DNA from: Clostridia bacterium
GTDB taxonomy: Bacteria > Bacillota > Clostridia > Christensenellales > Pumilibacteraceae
Assembly (NCBI GenBank): GCA_017531795.1
Contig: JAFXKH010000027.1
Location: 1-49,615, forward strand
Length of the DNA stretch: 49,615 bases
Direction: 5' to 3'
Shown: positions 41,387 to 49,200 of the stretch, piece after piece
How the letters are laid out: every line of letters begins with the position of its first letter
Position numbering within the stretch: position 1 is the stretch's first letter
Notes under the pieces: generated by a model
Databases searched by the model: none
What the model was told of the DNA's origin: nothing
The model's input: the letters and a program-made list of their open reading frames with translations, nothing else
Position numbers and translations under genes: made by a program

Positions 41387-42757
41387 TTAGTTGAATTTAA
41401 TCTTCTTTTCTACGTATGCTTCGAGTTCGTCCACGCTCAGTCTTATCTGTTCCATACTGTCGCGGTCACGGAGAGTAACCGTTCCGTCCTCTAAGGTATC
41501 GAAGTCAATGGTCACGCAGAAAGGAGTACCGATTTCGTCCTGACGGCGATAACGCTTACCGATTGAGCCTGCTTCGTCGTAAGTGCAGGGGAAAGACTTA
41601 ACGAGTTTGTTATAAATCTCTCTCGCCTTGTCGCCAAGTTTCTTTTGCAAGGGAAGGACTGCAACCTTATACGCTGCAATAGCGGGGTGGAAATGCATAA
41701 CGACTCTGACGTCTCCGCCCTCAAGTTCTTCTTCGTCGTACGCTTCGGTGAGTACAGCGAGCATAAGACGGTCTGCGCCGATAGAATATTCAATAACGTA
41801 AGGAACGTACTTTTCGTTGGTGATGGGATCAAGGTATTCCATGTTCTTGCCCGAAAATTCGGCGTGACGGGAAAGGTCGTAATTAGTACGGTTATGTATG
41901 CCGTTGAGTTCGCTCCAACCGATAGGGAAGAGATACTGAATATCGCACGCGCTCTTTGCGTACTGCGCAAGTTTATCGTGGTCCTTATATCTGAGATGTT
42001 CGGGATTAAAGCCTAGGTCAACGAGGAAGTCCCACGCTTTTTTCTTGAAATCAGCGTAATACTCTCCATCCGTACCTTCTTTGCAGAACCATTGATGTTC
42101 CATTTGTTCGAACTCAATCGTACGGAAAATAAAGTTTCCGGGAGTAATTTCATTTCTGAACGCCTTACCTATTTGTCCGATTCCGAAAGGCACCTTGGCT
42201 CTTGACGTACGCTGAACGTTAAGGAAGTTTACGAACTCGCCCTGCGCTGTTTCGGGGCGGAGATAAACGACGTTCTGTCCTTCTTCGGTAACGCCTCTCG
42301 ACGTTTCAAACATAAGGTTAAAGGTTCGTATATTCGTAAAGTCGCTTTTTCCGCACTTGGGACAAACGACTTTGTTCGCCTTGATATACTCTTCCATTTC
42401 CTCGTTGGTCATAGCGTCGGGATTTACTGCGCCCTTAGAGTGAGCCTCAATAAGATTATCTGCTCTGTGACGGGTTTTGCAGTTCTTGCAGTCCATCTTC
42501 GGATCGGTGAACGAAGTGGTGTGACCGCTTGCGTCCCAGACTCTGCTGTTCATAAGAATAGCCGCGTCAACGCCGAAAGAATTTTCACTTTCCTGAACGA
42601 AACGCTTCCACCACGCGCGCTTGATATTGTTCTTGATCTCCACGCCTACGGGGCCGTAGTCCCAGGTATTACCCATACCGCCGTAAATCTCACTGCCGGG
42701 GAAGATGATGCCACGGCCTTTGCAAAGATTAACGAGCTTATCCATCGTTGCTTTCAT
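41387..42757 (-). CDS. glyS: Glycyl-tRNA synthetase, single-chain (alpha2) type
   Basis: 456 residues; class II synthetase charging tRNA-Gly. GSEIYGGMGNTWDYGPVG at the N-terminus, RPETAQGEFVNF (motif 2 region) and the C-terminal anticodon-binding domain are those of the eukaryote/Bacillota dimer type, not the two-chain glyQ/glyS type. A zinc-type cysteine set is present (CKNCKTRH ... CPKCGK). The start at 42757 has SD GGGAG and gives MKATMDKLV; the frame is open 15 codons further but without an SD. The leader is only about 50 nt, so there is no T box. Confidence 0.95.
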   Translation of the reverse strand: MKATMDKLVNLCKGRGIIFPGSEIYGGMGNTWDYGPVGVEIKNNIKRAWWKRFVQESENSFGVDAAILMNSRVWDASGHTTSFTDPKMDCKNCKTRHRADNLIEAHSKGAVNPDAMTNEEMEEYIKANKVVCPKCGKSDFTNIRTFNLMFETSRGVTEEGQNVVYLRPETAQGEFVNFLNVQRTSRAKVPFGIGQIGKAFRNEITPGNFIFRTIEFEQMEHQWFCKEGTDGEYYADFKKKAWDFLVDLGFNPEHLRYKDHDKLAQYAKSACDIQYLFPIGWSELNGIHNRTNYDLSRHAEFSGKNMEYLDPITNEKYVPYVIEYSIGADRLMLAVLTEAYDEEELEGGDVRVVMHFHPAIAAYKVAVLPLQKKLGDKAREIYNKLVKSFPCTYDEAGSIGKRYRRQDEIGTPFCVTIDFDTLEDGTVTLRDRDSMEQIRLSVDELEAYVEKKIKFN

Positions 42758-42811
42758 ATAATTTACTCCCATAGCGGACGTACCGCAAGAAAAATTTTTC
42801 AAACTTATAAA

Positions 42812-42840
42812 AGTTTACTATAACTTTATTTTTTTGTCAA
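42812..42840 (-). promoter_or_regulatory. Promoter of glyS
   Basis: Minus strand TTGACA (42840-42835), 17-nt spacer, TAAACT (42817-42812). AGTGT-A-ACACT, an 11-bp palindrome at 42845-42855, sits just upstream of the -35. Confidence 0.6.
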
Positions 42841-42904
42841 GTAAAGTGTAACACTCTTCCGCCGAAATAAATACTATGAAGTAGGATATCCCATTCAAAA
42901 GACT

Positions 42905-43000
42905 AAGCCGAGGCGGTGCACCAATGAGGAGAAAGCCGTGGGCAAGAAAACGAAAGGCGCAATCGTTTTCTTGCCCGAGCGGTAAAATTCCAAACCGAAA
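42905..43000 (+). promoter_or_regulatory. Structured leader of unknown class before the cysteine-rich gene
   Basis: A 13-bp perfect stem GGGCAAGAAAACG (42940-42952)/CGTTTTCTTGCCC (42964-42976) is enclosed by GCCG (42935-42938)/CGGT (42980-42983). A further CGGT (42914-42917) can pair with ACCG (42994-42997), and GGTGCACC is self-complementary. Purine-rich single strands (ATGAGGAGAAA) lie between. There is no T run, and the ribosome site AAAGGAGG follows 12 nt later. It looks like a riboswitch or other cis-RNA acting on translation, but I cannot match it to a named class. Confidence 0.4.
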
Positions 43001-43022
43001 TACTGAAAAAGGAGGAAAAACT

Positions 43023-43214
43023 ATGTTTAATCAAAACGCAAATAACTGCGGATGCGGATGTGGATGCGGTATTGACTTGTGTACGCTCTTATTACTTACT
43101 TGCTGTGGAGGATGCTCGGGTTGTTGCTGTGATAAGAAGATTGACCTGTGTGATATCATACTGCTTATGTTAATATCTTCTTGCGGATGCGGTCACGATT
43201 GCTGTTGCAAATAA
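43023..43214 (+). CDS. Cysteine-rich 63-residue protein of unknown function
   Basis: 17 of 63 residues are Cys, and Gly is the next most notable. It reads as an internal duplication: CGCGCGCG-IDLC-four Leu-TCCGGCSGCCC, then KKIDLC-hydrophobic run-SSCGCGHDCCC. Each half has IDLC, about 8 hydrophobic residues, then a Cys/Gly cluster. It resembles small high-cysteine proteins of clostridia often labelled chorion-like by database transfer; no function is established. Metal binding or disulfide-linked coat material are possibilities. SD AAGGAGG is excellent. The frame is open upstream to 42924, but that part is the structured leader. Confidence 0.7.
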   Translation: MFNQNANNCGCGCGCGIDLCTLLLLTCCGGCSGCCCDKKIDLCDIILLMLISSCGCGHDCCCK

Positions 43215-43235
43215 GGCCTAATACATAGGCGAAAA

Positions 43236-43280
43236 GAAAGAAGAAACCTCTGCTGAAAATAGGTAGAGGTTTCTTTCTAT
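43236..43280 (+). terminator. Terminator after the cysteine-rich gene
   Basis: AGAAACCTCT (43242-43251) pairs with AGAGGTTTCT (43265-43274); flanking AAAGA/TCTTT extends it. The tail is TTTCTTTCTATT, so moderately strong. Confidence 0.7.
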
Positions 43281-43304
43281 TATCATAACTAGCCCGAAAA
43301 ATCC

Positions 43305-43333
43305 TTGCTTTTTATATAAGAAAATGATATAAT
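43305..43333 (+). promoter_or_regulatory. Promoter of panT-coaX-hom
   Basis: TTGCTT (43305-43310), 17-nt spacer, TATAAT (43328-43333); start site near 43340. Confidence 0.75.
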
Positions 43334-43360
43334 ATACCACAAATAATGGCGTATAGCGAT

Positions 43361-43414
43361 AACTCGTCTGCGACTATAATAATAAACGTAATTAATTTTG
43401 CGGATACCCGAGTT
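43361..43414 (+). promoter_or_regulatory. Long-stem leader before panT
   Basis: AACTCGTCTGCGA (43361-43373) pairs with TTGCGGA (43398-43404) and CGAGTT (43409-43414), 13 bp with two G-U pairs and a 4-nt bulge, over an AT-rich 24-nt loop. It sits in the roughly 100-nt leader of a vitamin-transport gene, where ECF S-component genes often carry control elements. Class unknown. Confidence 0.35.
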
Positions 43415-43438
43415 TTGGGATTCGACAAGGAGATAAAA

Positions 43439-44077
43439 ATGAAAACAAACGTAACGAAAATTGTATCTTTACTTGCCATGATGTTAGCGTTGCTATTCGT
43501 GGCAATGACGATAGACCGCGCGATATCGGCATGGAGTCCGATATCGTTTGCTATCGCTTCCACGGCTACGGTTTCGATGTGCGCGCTGTTCAAGCGCAAT
43601 CTGCCATTTTCGATAGCAACAGGTTTCTTCTTTGGCGTAGCGTCCTGCATAACGGCGTTTATGTTCGGAAGAACGGCGTTTTATAATCCGCTCGTTTCCA
43701 TACTTCCACGAACGTTCGTAGGAATTATAGGGTACGGCGTATACCGGTTTTTAGATTTCGTTTTGAAAAGAATCAAAAACGAATACCTGCGTGAATATAT
43801 TGCGCTGTCTTTCGGCGGAGCGTTCGTCGCTTTATCCAATACGGTATTGACTTTGACTTGCTTGTGGCTTTTTGCCCAAGGCGATCCGCTTTTTATGGCG
43901 TTTACCGCTGTTTTTTTAACGAATATTCTTCCCGAACTTCTTATCGCCACAATAATAACACCTCCCTTGGTGCTCGGTGTAAGACGTGGTATGCGCCTTA
44001 ACGTAAACGGTACGGAAAGAAAAAAGAAACAGACCGAAGTAGAGAAAGAGGTAGAAAAAGATGTTACTTGCGATTGA
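43439..44077 (+). CDS. panT: ECF transporter S component, predicted pantothenate specificity (PanT)
   Basis: 212 residues, about six membrane spans and a charged C-terminal tail; the shape and small hydrophobic helices (LLAMMLALLFVAMTIDRAIS, SPISFAIASTATVSM, GFFFGVASCITAFMFGR, PRTFVGIIGYGVYRF) are those of energy-coupling-factor S components. It overlaps coaX, the next enzyme for pantothenate, by 17 nt, which is the basis for calling the substrate; that is context, not residues. The EcfAAT module is not in the window. Start 43439 has SD AAGGAGA; the frame also opens at 43346, 12 nt after the -10, but that stretch folds as a leader. Confidence 0.75.
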   Translation: MKTNVTKIVSLLAMMLALLFVAMTIDRAISAWSPISFAIASTATVSMCALFKRNLPFSIATGFFFGVASCITAFMFGRTAFYNPLVSILPRTFVGIIGYGVYRFLDFVLKRIKNEYLREYIALSFGGAFVALSNTVLTLTCLWLFAQGDPLFMAFTAVFLTNILPELLIATIITPPLVLGVRRGMRLNVNGTERKKKQTEVEKEVEKDVTCD

Positions 44078-44834
44078 CATAGGAAATACAAACATAAAAA
44101 TCGGCGTTTTTGAGGGGGACAAGCTCGTTCACTCGTTCAGACTTTCTACCGTTCGTATGCGTACGGGTGACGAATACGGACTTGATATTCTCGCCCAACT
44201 CAACGCGAAAAGCATTTCCATAAAAGATATTGACGGAGCGATAATGTCCTCCGTTAAGCCGGGATTGAACTACACGTTTGAACACGCTTGCGATTATTAC
44301 GTAGGCGTAAAACCGCTTATCGTCGGTTCGGGAATAAAAACGGGACTGAACGTCAAATACGACAATCCGCGCGAACTCGGTACGGACAGAATAGTAAATT
44401 CCGTTGCCTCGTATTATACGTACGGTGGTCCTTGTATAACGGTGGACTGCGGAACAGCAACGACTTTCAACGTAATAAGCGAAAAGGGCGAGTTTCTTGG
44501 CGGAGCGATAGCGCACGGACTGAAAAGTTCGGCAGAAGCGCTTGCCGATACGGCTGAAAAACTCCCGAAAATCGAACTCGTTCTGCCCAAAAAAACGATA
44601 GCGCGTACAACGATAACGAATATGCAGGTCGGTCTTATACAAGGGTATATCGGTATGGCGGAACGTATTATCAGGCTTATGAAAGAAGAGTCCGGTTATG
44701 CGAATGCAAAGGTTATCGCAACGGGCGGTCTTAGTGAAATAATCAAAAACAACAGCGACGTTATAGATATTTTGGATCGTACTCTTACGCTCCGTGGTCT
44801 GAACGTTATATATAAACTCAACACAAAAGGATAA
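44061..44834 (+). CDS. coaX: Type III pantothenate kinase
   Basis: 257 residues; phosphorylates pantothenate, first step of CoA synthesis, and unlike types I/II is not feedback-inhibited by CoA. ASKHA-fold motifs: DIGNTNIKIGVF (Asp6), ELGTDRIVNS, VDCGTATTFNVI and GGAIAHGLKSSAEAL. It starts within panT and is followed by hom after 4 nt, so all three are coupled. Length is standard. Confidence 0.96.
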   Translation: MLLAIDIGNTNIKIGVFEGDKLVHSFRLSTVRMRTGDEYGLDILAQLNAKSISIKDIDGAIMSSVKPGLNYTFEHACDYYVGVKPLIVGSGIKTGLNVKYDNPRELGTDRIVNSVASYYTYGGPCITVDCGTATTFNVISEKGEFLGGAIAHGLKSSAEALADTAEKLPKIELVLPKKTIARTTITNMQVGLIQGYIGMAERIIRLMKEESGYANAKVIATGGLSEIIKNNSDVIDILDRTLTLRGLNVIYKLNTKG

Positions 44835-44838
44835 CGAT

Positions 44839-46119
44839 ATGGATAAAAAAGTATACGTAGCAATTATGGGTATAGGTACCGTTGGTGGCGGAACCTACGA
44901 AATACTCACGAAAAACCACGATTTTATGCTGAAAAATCACGGTATTGATTTTTGCGTAAAAAAAGTACTTGATAAGAATCTTGAAAGAATAAAATCTTTC
45001 GGGATTCCCACTTCTGCCGTGGCAAGTTCTCCCGACGAAATAGCGAACGATAAGGATATTTCTATCGTCGTAGAAACGATGGGCGGAGTCGAGCCTGCCA
45101 AGACGTTTATTGAAAAAATGCTCTTGTCGGGTAAAAGTGTAGTTACTGCGAACAAAGAACTTATTGCAAAGCATTGGCCTGCTCTTGAAGCAACGGCGAA
45201 AAAGGGCGGAGCAGGACTTTATTTTGAAGCGTCCTGCGTGGGCGGTGTGCCTATTATCCGCGCGTTGGAAGAAAGTTTACAAGCGAACCATATAAAATCG
45301 ATTGTAGGAATTATTAACGGCACGACCAACTATATTCTTTCAAAAATGACCGAAGAAGGCGTAAGTTACGCCGATGCGCTCAAAGAGGCTCAACAACTCG
45401 GTTATGCCGAGTTCAATCCGACGGCGGACGTAGAAGGATTTGACGCGTCGTATAAGTTATCTATACTTTCATCGCTCGCTTTTCACACGTGTATTCCCGT
45501 ATCAACGGTATACAGAGAGGGAATTACGGCCATAACGAAAGCGGATATCAAAGCGGGAAAAGAACTCGGATACGTAATAAAACTGCTTGCAATCGGCAAG
45601 AAAAACGAGAATAATGTTGAAGTCAGAGTACATCCTACGTTTGTACCCGAAAACCATCCGCTTGCTTCCGTCAGCGGAAGTTTCAACGCGGTATTCGTAA
45701 ACGGTGACTTTGTAGATGACTTAATGTTTTACGGCAGAGGCGCAGGCGCGCGTCCGACGGGAAGCGCGATTGTCAGCGACGTAGTATACGCAGCGAAACG
45801 CACTAAGCCACTTTATACCGATTTTGTAAATAATGGCGAAATAGAAAAGGGAATAGTGATTGATACCGATTTCACAAGTAAGTATTATCTCTCGGTATCC
45901 GTAAAAGATGCTCCTGGCGTACTCGCGTCCCTCGCAAGCGTTTTCGCTTCTCACGACGTCAGCATAGAAACCGTTCTTCAGCATGGCGGAGTGGGCGGTG
46001 CTCTCGTATGTTTCCTTACGCATTCTGCAAAAGAAAGTGACATAAAGGCCTCTGTGGCGGAGATTGAACGGATTGACGACGAGAATAAGGTAATAAGTTT
46101 AGTTAGAGTTCTTTCATAA
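44839..46119 (+). CDS. hom: Homoserine dehydrogenase with C-terminal ACT domain
   Basis: 426 residues; reduces aspartate semialdehyde to homoserine for threonine and methionine synthesis. NAD(P) loop GIGTVGGGTYE (11-21), TANKELIAKH, the catalytic block GIINGTTNYILSKM and DVEGFDASYKLSIL are present. The last ~75 residues (YYLSVSVKDAPGVLASLASVF...) form an ACT domain, which in Gram-positive Hom binds threonine for feedback control. Its being in one operon with panT-coaX is unusual functionally; both draw on aspartate-derived metabolism (beta-alanine and CoA), but the link is inference. SD AAAGGA. Confidence 0.96.
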   Translation: MDKKVYVAIMGIGTVGGGTYEILTKNHDFMLKNHGIDFCVKKVLDKNLERIKSFGIPTSAVASSPDEIANDKDISIVVETMGGVEPAKTFIEKMLLSGKSVVTANKELIAKHWPALEATAKKGGAGLYFEASCVGGVPIIRALEESLQANHIKSIVGIINGTTNYILSKMTEEGVSYADALKEAQQLGYAEFNPTADVEGFDASYKLSILSSLAFHTCIPVSTVYREGITAITKADIKAGKELGYVIKLLAIGKKNENNVEVRVHPTFVPENHPLASVSGSFNAVFVNGDFVDDLMFYGRGAGARPTGSAIVSDVVYAAKRTKPLYTDFVNNGEIEKGIVIDTDFTSKYYLSVSVKDAPGVLASLASVFASHDVSIETVLQHGGVGGALVCFLTHSAKESDIKASVAEIERIDDENKVISLVRVLS

Positions 46120-46175
46120 ACACACAAAAAACTAAAAATAAATATAATTTTAACACAATTTTCACATAAAAATAT

Positions 46176-46204
46176 TTGACAACAACGACAGTATTATATA
46201 TACT
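46176..46204 (+). promoter_or_regulatory. Promoter of the surface-protein gene
   Basis: TTGACA (46176-46181), 17-nt spacer, TATACT (46199-46204); leader of about 54 nt. Confidence 0.8.
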
Positions 46205-46219
46205 TATTGATGTTGTAAT

Positions 46220-46235
46220 TTGTAATTTTATACAA
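46220..46235. promoter_or_regulatory. TTGTA-N6-TACAA inverted repeat, candidate operator
   Basis: TTGTAATTTTATACAA lies about +9 to +24 of the predicted transcript. It shares TTGTA...TATACAA with repeats at 9687-9704 and 12567-12587. Confidence 0.35.
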
Positions 46236-46264
46236 ACAGGTAAAAACTCAAGGAGAATTCCGAA

Positions 46265-49200
46265 ATGTCAAAGATAGCAAGCAAATTAATTGCCCTTGTC
46301 GCAGCACTTCTTATTGCGGTAACGTTCGTATTTACGGGCGCTTATTGTGATATGATAAAAGCTGACGCTGCAACTGCACCTACCACGGTTGTTCAAACCA
46401 AGGTAGTTAACAAAGTTAAGTACGGTTCTGAGTTCGCGGTAGAAGCGGGCGCAACCGTAGTTTCTCCTGGCGGAAGCGTAATCACGCCCGTTGGTGGAAA
46501 AGTTAAAGCAGATCAGCTCGGCGTTTATAACGTAACTTATAAAGTAAGCGGCGCAGGCGAATACGCAAGCTACACTTATAATGTAGAAGTTTATATGGAC
46601 TATGAATATAAGTTCATTGTAGAAGGCAACGCTTCCGGTATCCCTACCTTCTGTGGAAAGGGAAAAGAAGTAACCTTACCCAAGGCTGTTCTTTATCGTT
46701 ATGACGAAGATAACGATAGATGGGTTGATTCCAAAGCAGAAAAAATAACCATAAACGTTAACGGTCCTACCGATTATGTAAACAAGAAAGGCGGAGATAA
46801 AGTAACGCTTGATAAGGTTGGTAAGTATTTCTTCACTTATACCGCAGAAATTCCCGGTGGCGAGAACATTTATACCGCAGAATACATTGCAACGGTTCAG
46901 GAAAGTTTCAAGGACGAAACCGCGCCTACGCTCAGTATTTCTGGCGTACCTCAGTCGTCTTCCATAAATACCGCGATTAAGCTTCCTAACGCTACCGTAA
47001 CCGACAACTATGATGAAAGAGTTACTCTTGAGATCGCCGTTAAGGATCCCAGCGGAAATCCCGTTAAAGACGTTGTTGTTGATCAGAAGACTTCTTACGC
47101 AACCAACGAATTCTGGAAAGCAGACGGAACGAAGACCACTACTGCAAGCCAAGGCGTTAACGCGAAGTTTGATAACGATAACTTCATGACCTTCTATCCC
47201 GTAGTAAAAGGCTCTTATGCAGTTGAATACAAGGCAGTAGATAACGCAGGTAACGAAACTTCCGTTTATTCTTACAATATCGTAGTTTCCGACACCACCG
47301 CTCCCGTATTCGAAGAGCTTGACGTAAGCTCTATTCCTACCAACTGGGGCAAGGAAGTTTACAAGTTTGATGAAACCGCAACCGACAGCAAGGTGGCGAT
47401 CGACGACACTAATATTGCGTTCCCTATCCCCGAGCTTATCGATAACAGCGGAGCAGAAGACCTTACCGTTTCTTTCAGCATCACCGATCCGAAGAACAAG
47501 ACGGTAGTATCCTTCGATAATATCTATACCAACGCAGACGCTAACGCATACGTAGACGGCAAAGCAGACGGTTATGGAGTAGAAGGAACGAAGTATTACT
47601 TCTTCAAGTATTGGGAGGGTACCGGTTATACCGTAGACGCTAATACCGGCGATCTTAAAAAGAACGGTTCTACTATTGGTAAGTCACTCGTTTATTACGA
47701 TGCTACCGCAAAGAAGATTACCAAAGGCTTCTTCAATTTTGACAATTATAAAGTAAGTTCCAAGACTGGTGACTATGTCGTAACTTACAGAGCAAGAGAT
47801 AAGGAAGGCAACTCCTCTTCAAGAACCTATAACATCAATTATAGAACGACTTTTGAAGACCTTACCAAGCCTACTGTAATTTTCGATACTCCCAACTATT
47901 TCTCATTCAGAGAATTTGAAACCGTTCATACTATCGCAAACGTAATGATCACCGACAGCAACGACGCTCGTCTTGACGTTGATTACTACGTAGTATTCGA
48001 TCAGGTAAGTGGAATTACTGATTTCGATACTCTTGCAAACGTAGACAAGAAAGTAGAACTCAGCCCTGCTGGCGGCGTAAATTACCTTACGTTTGAAACT
48101 GAAAACGGTTATGAAATCACCACTATCGATGTACACGGCGACGAGATTACTACTACCGTAGATGCGACCAAGCCTGTATACGTTATTGCAAGAGCAACCG
48201 ACGCTACCGGCAATACCGCAGAAATGATTAAGGAACATAAGATCGTTGACGGTACTGCTACTGCTACTGACGCATACGCGCCTACCTTCGTAGGAGTAAA
48301 CAGCGAAGACGGTAAGGTTGGACAGGAATACAACTTCGGTTCGTTCACCATCAACTACGGCGCGGACGAAAACAGAGATTTCGTTGGATTTGAACTTTAT
48401 ATTCAGCGCATTAAGGACGAAAAAGGCAACGATAAGGACGAAGATCCTCTCACCGACGTAAGCTTTGAAACTTACAGAAATCCTGTTGGCGACGTGAATA
48501 AGTATCTTCACGTAGATAACATCAGATTTACTCCTTCCAAGACCGGTACTTATATGGTAGTTGCTCGTGGTTTCCACGTATCGGGCACAAGCAGTCTTAA
48601 CATCGGCTTCGTTGACGTAAAGGGTTCTGCTTCCGGTTCTACTCCCGTTAGCGCGCTTGTAGGTTCCAGCCTTAGATACGGTTATACCTACGACCTTCCT
48701 AACGACTATACCGTTTCCGATTCTGAAGGTTGGGGAGCAAGTGGCGTTATCCGTTCTATCACCGGTGGTAGATTCACTCTTATGGGAACGGAGTTCACCG
48801 CGCTTCAGTCCACGACTTATAAGTTTAACGACTACGTATTCGAATACGATCTTTCCGCAGGCGCAAGCAACCTCGTTAAGTATGACGCAAACAACAATAT
48901 CGTAAATAACCACAAGTCAGTAGGAAGCCAGGTTTCTTCCGCAACCGATAACGAAAACGCAACCTTCCGTGTACTCGGCTCTGCAATGCCTACCTATTCC
49001 GAAAAAGGCGAATACGTAAAACTTCCTAATATCAGCGCATCTTCCATAAACGGTAACGCATCCAAGATCACTTGCACCGTTACCGATCCTGACGGAACGA
49101 AGACAGTAGTATATAGCGCGAATAATATACCTTCCGATTATAACGGCACGCTCGTAGCAAACGAATTTATGTTCAAGGCAGAATACGACGGTACTTATAC

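Noticed and set aside
41645..42823. Plus-strand frames opposite glyS (41645-42016 and 42440-42823)
   Set aside because: Shadows of the glycyl-tRNA synthetase gene on the minus strand.
42835..42840. Possible divergent plus-strand promoter sharing the glyS -35 (TTGTCA)
   Set aside because: No acceptable -10 is found at 16-18 nt on the plus strand.
42924..43022. N-terminal extension of the cysteine-rich protein
   Set aside because: The stretch forms the structured leader, and the ATG at 43023 has an AAGGAGG site.
46350..46364. Lipobox in the surface-protein signal peptide (GAYC)
   Set aside because: Tyr immediately before Cys does not fit the lipobox consensus; a type I cleavage near ADAA is more likely.
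47903..48913. 336-codon minus-strand frame inside the surface-protein gene
   Set aside because: The plus strand is continuously open for 1117 codons with repeating Ig-like signatures; the minus frame has no SD or domain.
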